From NCBI RefSeq assembly GCF_000143415.4, contig NW_003314425.1, positions 4,899-68,898 on the forward strand: a DNA stretch of 64,000 nucleotides. Direction: 5' to 3'. Source of the DNA: Selaginella moellendorffii (lineage: Eukaryota > Streptophyta > Lycopodiopsida > Selaginellales > Selaginellaceae). The translations under genes and the position numbers were made by a program. The first letter of the stretch is position 1. Each line of letters starts with the position of its first letter. The notes under the pieces were generated by a model that searched no databases, was not told where the DNA came from, and worked only from the letters and a program-made list of their open reading frames with translations. This document shows positions 47,586 through 59,032 of this stretch, piece by piece.

Positions 47586-49228
47586 ATGATGCTAGGTCTG
47601 AGCAGGAGGATCGCGCTCTTCCTCAATCTCAATCGAAGAGACTACCGGACGCTGCTCGTGACAGCGTTCTCACTCTCTCTTCTTACCTGCGCCTGGATCG
47701 GGCTTGTCGCCAATTCCTCGCGGGCTCCAACCTTTCCCCTGGACTTTGATCCAATCGATCTGCCTGGGATCGAGCAGGACGAGAGCAGCAGCAGCGGCAG
47801 CAGCGGTAGCGGCAGTGGTAGTACCTTGGCAGTGGATCAGATCGTCTTTGGCATAGCAGGCTCCGCGAGCTTGTGGATCGACCGGAAGGAGCTGGTGAGG
47901 CAGTGGTGGCGGCCGCTACAAATGCGTGGATTCGTGTGGCACGACGATCCAGTGGAGCCAAACTTGTGGGACACTGGCCTCCCGCCTATCCGGATCTCCG
48001 AGGACACCTCGAGGTTCCGGTACACCAATGTGGACGGCTCGCCAGCAGGAATCCGAATCGCCAGGATAGTTCTCGAGACCGTCCGGATGAACTTGACGGG
48101 TGTGGAGTGGCTGGTTCTCTGCGACGACGATACCGTCTTCTCGGTGGACAACCTGGTTCGTGTTCTGGGGACTTTCGACTCGTCCCAGATGTTCTACATC
48201 GGCAGTGTGTCCGAGAGCCATAACCAGAACGTTGCGTTTAGCCACCAGATGGCGTTTGGAGGTGGGGGCATTGCCATCAGCTATCCACTCGCGAAGGCTT
48301 TGGCACGATCGCAGGATAGATGCTTGGAGCACTATCCGCAGCTCACTGGGAGTGACGATCGGCTGTACGCTTGCATTTTGGAGCTCGGTGTCCCACTCAC
48401 GAAACACTCGGGTTTCCATCAGGTACAAAAAGTTTCTTTTTCTTGTCTTTTTAATCTCGTCCTTTGCAGATGGATATACGTGGAAACCCGCTGGGATTGC
48501 TGAGTGCTCATCCTATAACACCTTTTGTGTCCATGCATCACATTGAAGCAATGGATCCAGTGTTTCCCGAGCTCTCCCGCCTCGAGAGCTTGCAGCTGCT
48601 GATCAAGGCAATGACATCGGACTCGTCCAACTTCTTGCAGCAGACGATTGGCTATAACAAGGACAAAGGCTTCACGTTCTCAATCTCGACTGGCTACGTT
48701 GTCCAGGTATTTGATCAGCTAGTTTATCCCAGGGTACTAGAGAAGGCAGAGATTACATTCAAGGCCTGGAACTCGAGGAACGGTCCAACCGAGTTCGATC
48801 TGGACACTCGCAAAGTTAAGCTACCGTCGCCACCGTTCCTCTTCTTCCTCAATAACACCATGAGCAGCGAAGACGGCGGAGTTGTGAGTGAGTACAAGCT
48901 CTACAGTCCATCTGCCAAGGAATGTAAGAACTACTGCTGGTCGAGGCTACTGCTACCTGGGATGGGCCACTCGAAAGCTCCGGACTTTGACACCATCCGA
49001 GTCGTCACCAGGCCATTGAGCAACAATTGGTTCAAGGTAAATCTCCCGGCCTTTTCTTTCTAGAGTTCTCTAAGATCTCCTCGACAGGTCCCGAGAAGGC
49101 AGTGCTGCCGCTTTGGCGAGGTAGTGAATCAAGTGCTGAGCATCACTATCTTGCCATGCGAGCCAGGTGAAACTGTTGTCAACCGGAGGAATAGCCAGCA
49201 CCAAAGTTTTGTCGAAAAGAGGATGTAG
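47586..49228 (+). CDS. DUF604/GT31 fringe-like glycosyltransferase, tandem copy 2
   Basis: Exons 47586-48422, 48470-49036 and 49088-49228; 514 residues, starting only 67 bp after the stop of copy 1. The anchor helix is LLVTAFSLSLLTCAWIGLV. A Ser/Gly-rich stalk (residues about 60-78) is longer than in copy 1. Conserved blocks are DQIVFGIAGSA, MRGFVWHDD, LCDDDTVFSVDNL (DDD near residue 180), AFGGGGIAISYPLA, GSDDRLYACI and QMDIRGNPLGLL, and the tail has RRQCCRFGE. The 67-bp gap contains TTTTAGGGTAG, perhaps a start-proximal telo-box. It is a Golgi glycosyltransferase of unknown acceptor. The tail-to-tail neighbour at 49402 belongs to another family. Confidence 0.9.
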
Positions 49229-49401
49229 ATTTTGGAGGAACCGGTATGTGAGAAAGGTTTAGGAAGTTTTAGGAGGCTGGAGACACATTTTGTAAAACAA
49301 AGTGGCTCCTTTGCTTGTAACAATTGTCTTTTTTCTTTTATGGACAGCGAAGATTTTTGTACACGAAGAATTAGTATCTCCCGAAGTTTTTGACGAAAGT
49401 T

Positions 49402-51103
49402 TCAGCAGAGTATGAAGAGCTGCTCAGCCAAGAATCGAAGACCAACTTTACCTCCCTGGAAAGCATAGCCATCGCAACGAAGCTCGACGTCCACGCAACA
49501 GCCAGCAGGTACTGATTCTTGGAAAGTTTTGGGATCTACACTTGGTAGATCTAATCGTTCTAAGCTTCCATCTTCTTGCTTCTTCTTGAACAGCTTCGTT
49601 GTGTAGGACGCACTCTCGCCATCTCCACTGGTTCCAATCCTGCAAAGGTGTGATTGATCTCAAAGTTAGAACGATGGAATAATTTTCTTACTTGATGCGC
49701 AGTGCTTCGTCCCCAGTTCCGTTGGCAACCAGCACCGGCTGCCACACAGCAGCGATCCCCATGGAAGTGGACACGTTCTTCACGAGAACCTCGCATTCCT
49801 TGGCGATTGCTAGCAGCTTTGGCGTCGGGACGATGACGATGCTGAAAGTTGGCTTGCCGTCGCTGCTGTAAGCAAATCTGTCGCTCACACTGAACTTGAC
49901 CCTGGCGTTTGTCTCGCGAATGCAGAGCTGCTGCGATGCGTGCTGGAGAGTGATCCACTTATCGGGATTGTGCGTGGCGTCTAAAAAGTCCAGGAAGATC
50001 TCGTCTGAACGTAAGAACTTGTCGTTCCTTAAATCCTCGGAAACTCTCTCTTGTTCTGTAGCTTGCTCGATTGTTCTTGTTGTTGTTGCAGATATCATGG
50101 TGGTTTCTTCTCTCGATTCAAGCTTGCTTCCATTCGCATCGTCGTGTTTGATCGCCTCCTCCAGTGACACGGCCAGCAAGTTGAAATTAAAGGCGTCTCC
50201 TCGCAAGCTCGAGAGCCTGGCGCTCTGGCGCCTCTCGGGGACGAGAAAAGGCGAGTTTTGATTTGGAGAGACGATGCTCTCCATTGGGAAGATGTCGGGG
50301 AAGTTGGATTCCTAGATTGATCGAGAAGAAAACACCATGAGAGCTTAGAACTTGCAAGAATGGTGACCTTACCAGGAAGAGTACGGTAGCACACAGCTTT
50401 AGAACCTCGATGTTCATACGGACATCCGCGAGACTCCTGGACGAGAAAGAGAAAGTTAGAAACAAAAAAAAGAGAGAGAGAGATGGGAGTGGATCGCTCT
50501 ACCTGTGTTCTTGCTTGCCAAGCCCGAAATAAGATGCTAGAGTTGCCATCTAAAGGCAGCTTGGAATCGATCATCCACAAGAGCAAAGCAAAACATACCT
50601 TGAGATTTCCAGCTCTCTGGCCAAAGCTTTTTCGCAGCAATGGAAATGTATCAATGTGGCCAGCGGCTTCCGGCCCAGCCCTTCCAATGCTCGCGAAAGC
50701 CTCCTTGATCCGGAGATTGTCAAAGCGCAAGATGTTATGCCCCGCCCACACGCGCCCTGATCGATCAATCGGCCAAGAAATCACCAAAATATCCATCAAG
50801 AAGCTCACCGTGAAGCAGAGCATGGACGCGATCGGCGATCTCCAGGAACGATGGAGCTCCGACGAGGCTGTCCTGGACGATCCCATTGCAGGAGACGCTC
50901 CTGGGACTGACCAGGGCTAGGGATGAGGGGCGGACGAGCGTGGTGAAGGAATCGAGCTCCTCCAGCCCCCTGGCCGACACCACCACAGCGCCAAACTCGA
51001 GGATCTCGTAGCCTTGGCCCTTCACCTCCGGCACCGTCGTCTCAACATCGTAGAAGACGATCTCCATCGCCGCCCTGGCGCCTTCTTCCTCTACCGCCGC
51101 CAT
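49402..51103 (-). CDS. NEN1: NEN-type DEDD exonuclease-domain protein
   Basis: Six exons: 51103-50809, 50756-50599, 50549-50503, 50436-50373, 50311-49692 and 49639-49402; 473 residues. The N-terminal third is a DEDDh 3'-5' exonuclease domain: FYDVETT (ExoI, Asp and Glu), AGHNILRFD (ExoII, Asp) and HRSLADVRMN (ExoIII, His and Asp). Blocks GQGYEILEFGAVVV and MATLASYFGLGKQEHRSL match the plant NEN family (NAC45/86-dependent exonucleases), which in Arabidopsis degrade nuclear DNA in maturing sieve elements. A disordered linker and a beta-rich C-terminal domain follow (TISIVIVPTP-like strand, DVELRCDGYAFQG). The gene diverges from the RCC1-repeat gene with a 237-bp gap. Role in a lycophyte is inference. 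Confidence 0.92.
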
Positions 51104-51340
51104 AGCTCCAACTTAAAAGCTAAATGGTTGATCCTGTCACAAACCTCGAATATTCCCCTTATAGCGTGATTACGTGTCACTATGACGTGAGACTATGAAG
51201 TGCCACGTAATAATGACACGTAAGCACGCTATAAATGGTAAATAAGTAAACTGACTACATACCTTGGTCATTAAAAAGGTATTTTAAAAAGTAACTTTCC
51301 TTTACCTTTAATTCAAACTGTTCTAGGTTATAGAGAAGAG
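51104..51340. promoter_or_regulatory. Short divergent intergenic region (NEN / RCC1-repeat gene)
   Basis: A 237-bp AT-rich gap between divergent start codons. It includes an inverted motif TATAGCGTG...CACGCTATA (51160-51168 and 51224-51232) and ACGTGTCA/TGACACGT elements (51173-51180 and 51213-51220). The latter contain the ACGT core bound by bZIP and bHLH factors. Confidence 0.5.
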
Positions 51341-53224
51341 ATGGAGGAGCAGCCAGTGCCCGCGAGGAGCGTTCTCTATGCGTGGGGCTACAATCAATGC
51401 GGCCAGGCAGGGCAAGAATCGGCAATCCACAGCGCGGTGCCGCATCCCATCAGAGTCGCGATCCATCCATCGTCGCTTCGACTCATCGCCATTTCTTGCG
51501 GCCTCGAGCACACTGCCGCCATCGCCTCGGATGGATCCCTCTTTACCTGGGGTGAGTTTCTTTCTTTCTTTCGTTCCATCCTTAGAACCGGGATGAACTA
51601 GCGTAGGATCCAATCAATTCGGGCAACTCGGCGATGGATCTGAGACAAACTCCGATCGGCCGAAAAGAGTCTATGGATTGCGAGACGAGGCTGTCAAGTC
51701 GGTTGCTTGTGGAGCCAATTGCACTGCCGCCATCGCTGATTCTAGAGATGGAACTTGTCGTGGTAGGATGTGGATTTGGGGACAAAACCAGGTAACTCTT
51801 TTGTTCTTTCGCATTCTTTTGCTCATTGGTTCTTCCTCTCTTTTTCTTTTGCCAGGGATCAAATTCGCCTCGACTGTTCTCTGGAGTATTCTCATCTAGC
51901 ACAGTAAAGTTCTCTTTTTTGTTTTGTTCTTCATGGAAGTTTTCATTTCATCGCTATCTCAGGTGGTCATTCAAGTAGCCTGTGGAGGAGCACACGCCGC
52001 AGCTCTTTCAGAGCACGGTGTTCTTCAAACGTGGGGTACTTCTCTACCACCTTCCTTCCATTTTTTTCCTTGGTTTGCTCTTTAGTTCTATCTATCATTT
52101 GCCAGTGGGGATTGACACAGTTCTAGATTTGTTTTTGTGCTTGCCTTGGCATCGCGGATTTCCTTGAACAGGATACAATGAGCATGGCCAACTCGGCCGA
52201 GGGATCAGCTGCGAGGGGCTCCAAGGAGCAAAAATTGTCACCTCTTTCGTTAAGTTCCTCAACGAGCCGGTTGAAACTGTCAAAGTGAAGCAAGTGGTGT
52301 GTGGCGAGTATCACACAGCAGCGATTGCACACAATGGCGATGTGTAAGTTGTGCTCTTGCCGGATTGAGAGATGGGAACTTTCAGGGAGTGAGCGATCTT
52401 TTTTTTACTCTTGTTTACTGTTCTTTCTTCTTTCGATCGTTTATAGCTAATGGTTTTTGCAACTTTCCTGTAGATACACCTGGGGACTGGGATCTTCCGG
52501 ACAACTTGGTCACAGAAGTTTGCAATCCGGTAACAAGGAAGTTTTTCCGAGAAGAGTGGTGACGCTGGAAGGCGTGGATGTCGTCCAGATATCTGCCGGT
52601 GGAGTCCACTCCTGCGCGATCTCCTCTGCCGGAGGACTATATATGTGGGGTGGAAGTCACGCAGGACAACTTGGTCTGGGGCCCCGGCAAGATCGCATCT
52701 GCGGCACTAGTGACATCGACTTTTTCTTCCAGCGGATTCCGGTTCTAGTGATCCCATCCGGTGCTCGCTCAGCAACTTGTGGAGATCTGCACACTCTCGT
52801 CCGGATGGCGAATGGCCGGCTGCTTGGCTGCGGCTACAACAGCTATGGACAGGCAGATTCTGGCAAAGCATATTATGCCTGGTATCCTTCTCCAATCGAC
52901 TGGTAAGTTTTACAAAGCAAGCTTTCTTCCAAGCGAGAAAAGCTTTGGTGTGTTCTTCCAGGTGTGTTGGAGAGATTACGTGCTTAGCTGCTGGAGGTGG
53001 TCACTCTGCGGTGCTTACACAGGCATCCAACTTGAAAGAGATTTGTGAGCTCAAGCTCGTCGATTATGTTACAGCTTCCACCGCCTCGACCATTGCGGAT
53101 ATTGCATCGAGGATGAGCTGTGACTCGTTAGCTCGGTTTTGTCTAACATTCCGGTAACTCTAAATTGGTGTTCTTCGTTGTTCTTTAAACTTGGTGTGCT
53201 CTGAACAGGGATCACTGGGTGTAA
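51341..53224 (+). CDS. RCC1-repeat beta-propeller protein
   Basis: Eight exons: 51341-51551, 51607-51791, 51856-51903, 51963-52035, 52172-52343, 52474-52902, 52962-53153 and 53209-53224; 441 residues. At least six RCC1 repeats are visible through the recurring pattern W-G-x-N-x-x-G-Q-x-G and C-G-x-x-H-T/S-A-A: YAWGYNQCGQAG, WGSNQFGQLGDG, WGYNEHGQLGRG, WGLGSSGQLGH, WGGSHAGQLGLG and CGYNSYGQA. These form a seven-bladed propeller used for protein or chromatin contact. It resembles the UVR8/RUG family, but I do not see the C-terminal VP motif region or the Trp-rich GWRHT repeats of UVR8 itself, so it is not UVR8. The C-terminal extension is alpha-helical (STASTIADIASRM). The last exon is only 16 nt. 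Confidence 0.88.
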
Positions 53225-53527
53225 CTTAATGGACTTGACAAAGCCAGGGACGAGTTCTTCATATCCAATAGTGATTTTTTTACCACGATTGATTAAATGC
53301 TGTAGTCCCAGCTACACAGGCATATATAACTTACGGCACACTGCACAGTATGTACACTAGCTTTACTTTAATATCAGCTGCTTGAATCAATCCCTCATCT
53401 ATTTCAGTCGCCATTGCGTTGTTCATGTTGTCGTCGAGTTTCCTTCAATGCTATCCTTCTATAGCGACTGCTGCAAGTAGATCCACGAAAAATTACAATC
53501 TGAGAAGAAAAAAAAAACGATTTTGCA

Positions 53528-55071
53528 TTATCGCTTTACCTGTTTCATCTTGCACGAGAGGCGATGCTTGTTAAGCTGGTCCCGGCATCGAGCTGTGCAA
53601 TAGCAGTGTCAAGATAAACCAGCGAGAGAAAAAAAGAGAGAAGAAGATGACAGAACTTACCAGCATCCGCATATCGCTCCTCCACCACAGCCATGAGCAT
53701 GTCCTTCATTAGAGTGATCTCTTCCGCGATTGGATCATGAGCGTCATCAGGACTACACAAAAACAATTTTTTTTTTCGTTTTCGCAAGAAAACGAGAACG
53801 AACCTATCAAGATAGGAAGACTTTCGGCTCCTCTCGCCAGTGGTGTCCCAGGGCACGGGAGTCGAGTAGACTGGCCTCACGGCATCACTTTCGACTATAG
53901 ACTTGTTCACGAAGATTGGAATCTGCTTGGGAACTTGTCAGGCAAGAACCGGGCTGGAAATGGTCACAAACCTTGCTTCTTACAGCGAAGTTGATCGCGT
54001 CCGAAGGCCTGGCGTCTACGCTAGTGAGCGCTTTCTTGCCATCCTGTAGTCATCGCGTGATATCAGGCTTGGCTTCTTTCCTGAGAAGAAAGCTATGCTT
54101 ACTTGGCCAAAGTAAATGCGGGCATAGTATGTGTCCCTGACTCGCTCAGTGATCCTGACCATTTTTGCCTGGTCCAAGAAGACCGTGTGAAAAAAAGAAG
54201 AAAACAAGAATTGAATGTGCATTCACCTCGAAGTCTAGCGCACCAACAATCTGTCTCAGCAATTGATAATGGTTTGGACGGCCCTGCGAAACGTATGGAG
54301 ACGAAGCACGATGAAAATGGATCATAACTTCGCAATTTACGTTACCGATTTCTCTTCGTCATGGAGTGCTTTCATGAGCATGGTCACGGCCGTTTCGCCT
54401 GAGGAAAACCAGTGTCAAAGCACCGCCAGAAGAACAAAGTAGGAAAAAGAAGCTCTTTCTTTGCGCAACGTACCTACAATAATTGGGAGCAGGACGTCCG
54501 AGTCGCTGAGAACCTTGAGAAAAATGGCTGGATTCCTCGCTCTGTACAAAAGCCTGCCTTTGGAAGGATGGACGTGATTGACCTCAACTTCTCTTCCACT
54601 GGACAGAGTCATGAACAATCGTCCGTGTAGTGGCAGCATACTCACTGCAAAGAAAGAAAAAAGAAGGAACCAAACCATGTCAATCGAAACAATGAGAGGA
54701 AAAAGGCGAAAAGGGGGAACAAGGGGAAAAAAAAAAAAGAAGAAGCACTCACCAGCATCCACGACCTGCGCTTGCAAATAATCCTCGGCTGGAGCTTCTT
54801 GGAACTCGTCCTCCTCGCCCCCATCCTTGCCGGGCTTGCTGGACCAGCTGCTGCTACTGCTACAAACCACCAGCGATTGACGTTGCTGCCGGCAGGTGAT
54901 CCCTCCGCGAGCATTCCCCACTCTTAACCCTAGCCAGCAGCTCCGGATTCTCTGGACGCGCAATCTGCCATAGACAGCGCTCGACCCCGGCTCGGCCGCC
55001 GCTGCCGCCAGCATCGCTGCCGCGCCGATCGACTTCCTGGCAGCCGAGCAGTCCATCACCACGGCGGCCAT
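53528..55071 (-). CDS. Bifunctional nuclease (DUF151) with C-terminal UVR motif, plastid-type N-terminus
   Basis: Nine exons: 55071-54753, 54644-54474, 54398-54346, 54283-54227, 54168-54103, 54043-53972, 53922-53804, 53752-53661 and 53592-53528; 337 residues. Residues 1-70 are rich in Ala, Ser and Arg without acidic residues at first, typical of a plastid transit peptide. The DUF151/BFN domain has RNPAIFLKVL, LLPIIVGE, KMVRITERVRDTYYARIYFG, VDARPSDAINFAVRSKIPIFVN. The UVR-like tail reads VVEERYADAARCRDQLNKHR. Plant BFN proteins cleave RNA and single-stranded DNA in vitro and are tied to defence and ABA responses. The 3' end is uncertain: the last exon reads to a stop at 53528, but a good donor (CAG|GTAAAG at 53540) allows another exon with a stop at 53459 or further left. 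Confidence 0.87.
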
Positions 55072-55589
55072 TGCGCGCCCAGCGAGGGGATTGGATCTTC
55101 GCCTCTCGGCGCCTCTCGAGCCCTCTCCTCTCTTGATCTTCTACCAAAAAATGCCGCTATCTAGATTATCCTATCCATCTCTATAGAGCCAGAAAATATC
55201 ATCATATAGTATCTATCGGGGCTATGCCCTATACTTATCTTCCTTTATGTATAAAAGATTACTTTCACCCAAAGGTAACAAATTACATTGTAATACGTAT
55301 ATTTTTCATCTTATCTTTAGAAATACTTGTATTCAATCATTCTAACCATGGTAAATACGGTTTGTACTATTCCTCGTAAAAGCAGAAATAATTTTTTATT
55401 AAAAAAAAAAAAGAGATAAAGAAGCAGAAAAATCCCTTGAATGTCATTGGAGATGAATCCTTCCTCTGAATGTCATTGGAGATCGATCCTTGTTTGTGAA
55501 CTATGGCCAGCAATGAAGGACTCCAATCAAAGTCAACAAAGTCAAATAGCTCACGTTTTTGTTGACTTGGATTGGAATCCTCTATTACA
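55072..55589. other. Divergent intergenic region with a short tandem repeat
   Basis: AT-rich gap between the nuclease and the NB-LRR gene. A unit TGAATGTCATTGGAGATnnATCCTT occurs twice at about 55439-55490. A TTGACT/AGTCAA pair (W-box-like cores, bound by WRKY factors) appears near 55530-55566, which would suit a defence gene. Confidence 0.4.
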
Positions 55590-58493
55590 ATGGAATTTGC
55601 GAGCTGTGTGGCGGTTCCACTAGCGAGAATGGGCATCGATGCTCTCCAGAAGGTTTGGTGTTGGGATGCAAACCTCGGAGTTCTCGAGCACAGGGCCGCC
55701 AACATCAATGCTAAGATCGACGCATTTGATGCTCCCAAGCACACCAATCCAGGATTCAAGTTCTCGGACGCAGCGGAGGAGTGCTTGGATCGCATCAAGG
55801 CTTGGAATCACAAAGCCCAAGAGCTGCTGGTCGCCAGGAGGAACATCTGGAACCCCAAAGTACGGTAAGAGTCGAGATAAGTGCTCTTTAGTTTTGCGAT
55901 TGAATTACCATTGATGAAATTGCAAAGGTACGAGAGATATGGTGCGATCGACGAAGCCATTCGTCTCTACGATGATCTTCTCTCCCAAATCGAGAGCTAC
56001 GAACGAGAGCTGGAATTGGTAAAGCGCAGTTCCAGCTATGCCGTACGGACTTCTCCGCATGACAAGGGTGTTGCGAGAACTTATGTACGGCGCGTGGTTC
56101 CTGAGACCATCTTTGGCGGCGTGATGCTAGATGAGGTGGTGAAGATCCTCCTCGCGGATAATTCTCATGACATGTGTGTGGGAGTTTTGGGGATGGGTGG
56201 ATGTGGAAAGACCACTCTTGCAAGCTGCGTCCACAATGATCCAAGGATCAGGGAGTACTTTCAGGACAACATTGTCTGGTTCACAGTGGCCAAGGATGCT
56301 TGTGAGGATAGTCTCAAGAGCCAAGTTATCCATGCCCTGGAATGGGGTGACAAGCTTGACATGGTGAAAGCTTGTAATAAGCTTGAGGATATGAAACACT
56401 TTGCAAGGGAGGTTTGTGGTGGGAGAAAAGTTCTTCTGATCCTGGACGATGTGTGGCAAGCTAATCTTGCAAGGAACTTCATTGATTTCGTGGATCAAAA
56501 GTCTTCATCTCGGGTGCTTGTGACGACCAGGAAGGAAGATGTTATAAAGAAGCTCCAGGCCAGAGTTATCAAGGTCCGTTTGCTGCCGGAGGGTGAAAGC
56601 AAGGAGATGTTTTGGAGGTTCGCATTCGGACCTCGATCAGGATCAGGAAGCTCGCATAAGTTTGAAGATCGTCACCGCGTTGAAAAGGTGGCGGAGAGAA
56701 TCGCTCGAAAGTGTGAGGGCCTCCCTCTAGCTCTTGAAGTCGTTGGCAGTGCCATGGCTGTTTACAGAGACCACGGGTCCCGAGTTTGGAAAGAACGTTA
56801 CCGACAGTTGCACTTGTCCAACGACGATGATCTCGAGAAACTCATGTTCAAGCGCTTGAAGTTTAGCTACGACGAGCTGGGAAACAACGATGATAAGTTG
56901 CAAGAGTGCTTCCTTTACGTGGCTGCGTTTCCAGAAGATGCCAGGATAGATTTCGAAGACTTGATCAAGTGTTGGATAGCAAGCAACTCACAGCTCTCCT
57001 TCAAGGAGATTGCGAAAGAACTGGACCGAAGATCGATGATCAAGGTGGTGAATGATGCAGATGACAATCCGCTATACATCACGGTTCATGACATGCTACG
57101 CAAACTTTGCATTAGAGTTCTGAAGGGAAAGTTCCATTCTCAAGCGCAGCACGAAGAGAAATGCTTCTTTGGACATGAGTGGAAACCAGGCATGGACGAG
57201 AGGGCCAACAAAGTCTCCTTTATCTCCAAGAATGTTCGAAGCCTGCCATCAAACTTATCTGTAAGAGACATGGTCTTGCTCGATGGGAACAACAGGTTTA
57301 GCGTTTTGGACGAAGACTTGATAGACCGGATCAAGGAACTTAAGGGACTAAGCTTGAAGGGAACAAAGGTGGAATTCATTCCACCAGGGATCTCCAAGCT
57401 CACGAGGCTTGAAATGCTCGATCTTAGAAACACGTGGATAAACCACATTCCAGTCGAGATCATGGAGATAGAATCACTCCAATACTTGAAATGCGACAGC
57501 AAGGTCAGGAACTTTGGTTTCGATATGCTCTACAAGCTCTCAAACTTGAAAGAGCTGACAATCCACGCGAGTGACACAGAGGTGGTGGACTTAACAGGGA
57601 TTTCCAGCGCCACACATCTGCGGTATTTGGAGATGATAGGCTCGTCCAGCGGCTTGATCATACTCTCGGAAGGATTCACGGCTTTGGAGCATCTCGAGAC
57701 ATTGTTTTTGGTGTCCAGGAACATCGAGTTTCGGCGAGTTTCTGCTGGATCTGGACGCTTCAAGGAGCTGATGCGATGCCACATCAGTTGCAAGTCGAGT
57801 AGAGGAGCTCGCTGGAGCAGCCTGTTCAAAGGATCACTCAATCTGCAAGTCTTTCGAATCACGGGAGTGGAAGAAGATGAAACACACGATGAAGGTTTCA
57901 CGTGGATCGAGAAGTGTCATGGGCTTCGAGTTTTTGACCTTTACAACCACAAGATCAAGAATCTCTCCCGTCTCCATCGATTGAAACGTCTCGAAGAACT
58001 CCACCTTATCTGCGATGGCGTTGCGTGCCAGCAGCTAGCTCCGCCAGGTTCTTTCCCAAACTTGAAAGAGCTCAAACTCGACTCTTTCCCGGAATCGCTG
58101 CAGCTGGATCCCAACTTCATCACTTCATCCGCCATGGAAAACTTGAAAACTCTGCACTTGAGCTTCGCCACTCCTCGCGATCACTTGCCTCTCTTTGTCA
58201 CGAGTCTCCCAAGCCTCAAGTTCTTGACTGTCGAGGGCTACATGAGAAGCCTTGTGTCCACCACCATCACCTCGTTTCCAAGTAGCCTCCAAGAGCTACA
58301 CCTCTACTCTTACGAGCAGCTGCCGGATGATTTCTTTGCGATCCAAGCCAAGCTCATTACCGTGCAGTGCTTACTTCTAAGCAGCCAACAAGGAAAAGAT
58401 AGAGGAAATTGGCAGAAAATCCCGGCATCCATCTCTTTGCTTCCCTGTGTTTCATCGCTTGATACTGACGTGGGACATGCTTCAAGACCTTAG
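55590..58493 (+). CDS. CC-NB-LRR-type (NLR) immune receptor
   Basis: Exons 55590-55864 and 55928-58493; 946 residues. The N-terminus (1-150) is helical, with no TIR or kinase motif. The NB-ARC domain has the P-loop GMGGCGKTT (about residues 178-186), kinase-2 LLILDDVW (about 258-265), RNBS-B SSRVLVTTR, GLPLAL and RNBS-D-like CFLYVAAFPEDA. The MHD position reads VHD. The Trp closing LDDVW indicates the non-TIR class. From about residue 490 irregular leucine-rich repeats follow (LKGLSLKGTKVEFIPPGISK, LEMLDLRNTW, LKELTIHAS and others). Such proteins sense pathogen effectors and trigger cell death signalling. The Met-to-Val change at the MHD position is common in natural receptors and is not evidence of autoactivity. 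The start ATG yields MEFASCVAVPLA, like other CNL starts. No frame damage is visible. Confidence 0.92.
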
Positions 58494-59032
58494 AAGTGAG
58501 CTTTGGAGCCGCCATGCCCAACATTCTGAAAACATACAGCTATTGTAAATTTAGAAATATGTTAAATTTTTTTGGTTTAGGATAAAGTATTTTTCTCATT
58601 CATTAAACATTTTTATAAATTAGATTTTTTTAAAAAAATAAATAACCAAAACTTTGTGGCGACCATGAAATTGAGAATGGATGAAAATGGATTTTCAGGT
58701 TCCTATAATAACAAAAAATGTACAATAATGTTAATATCATAAGTGTAAAAAGTTAAAATAAACTTTTATGAATTTCTATAGCTTATTTAGTTTATACGAG
58801 TATTAACTTTTACAATTATTGTTTAATTAACATAAATTAATAAATCCTGCCTAGAATGTCCAAAGAATATCCCCCCTAAAATACAAACAGCCGTTGCGCA
58901 GCGAAACTAGCCGTTCTCATCCTAAAGCCCTAAATTTCCATCTCTCGCCCTCTGCTCTCACGAATGCGATCGATCCATCCAGGCGGCGGCGGCGGAGGAG
59001 GGTCGCGGCAGTAAAGAAGAAGAAGATCGATC
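58494..59032. other. AT-rich intergenic DNA and promoter of the GST-hemerythrin gene
   Basis: The left 350 bp are AT-rich and featureless. AAAGCCCTAAA near 58922 is a telo-box, and a GGCGGC-rich leader near 58981-59000 lies just before the next start codon. Confidence 0.45.

Noticed and set aside
51341-53224. Calling the RCC1-repeat gene UVR8
   Set aside because: The Trp-rich GWRHT motifs and the C-terminal VP region of UVR8 were not found.
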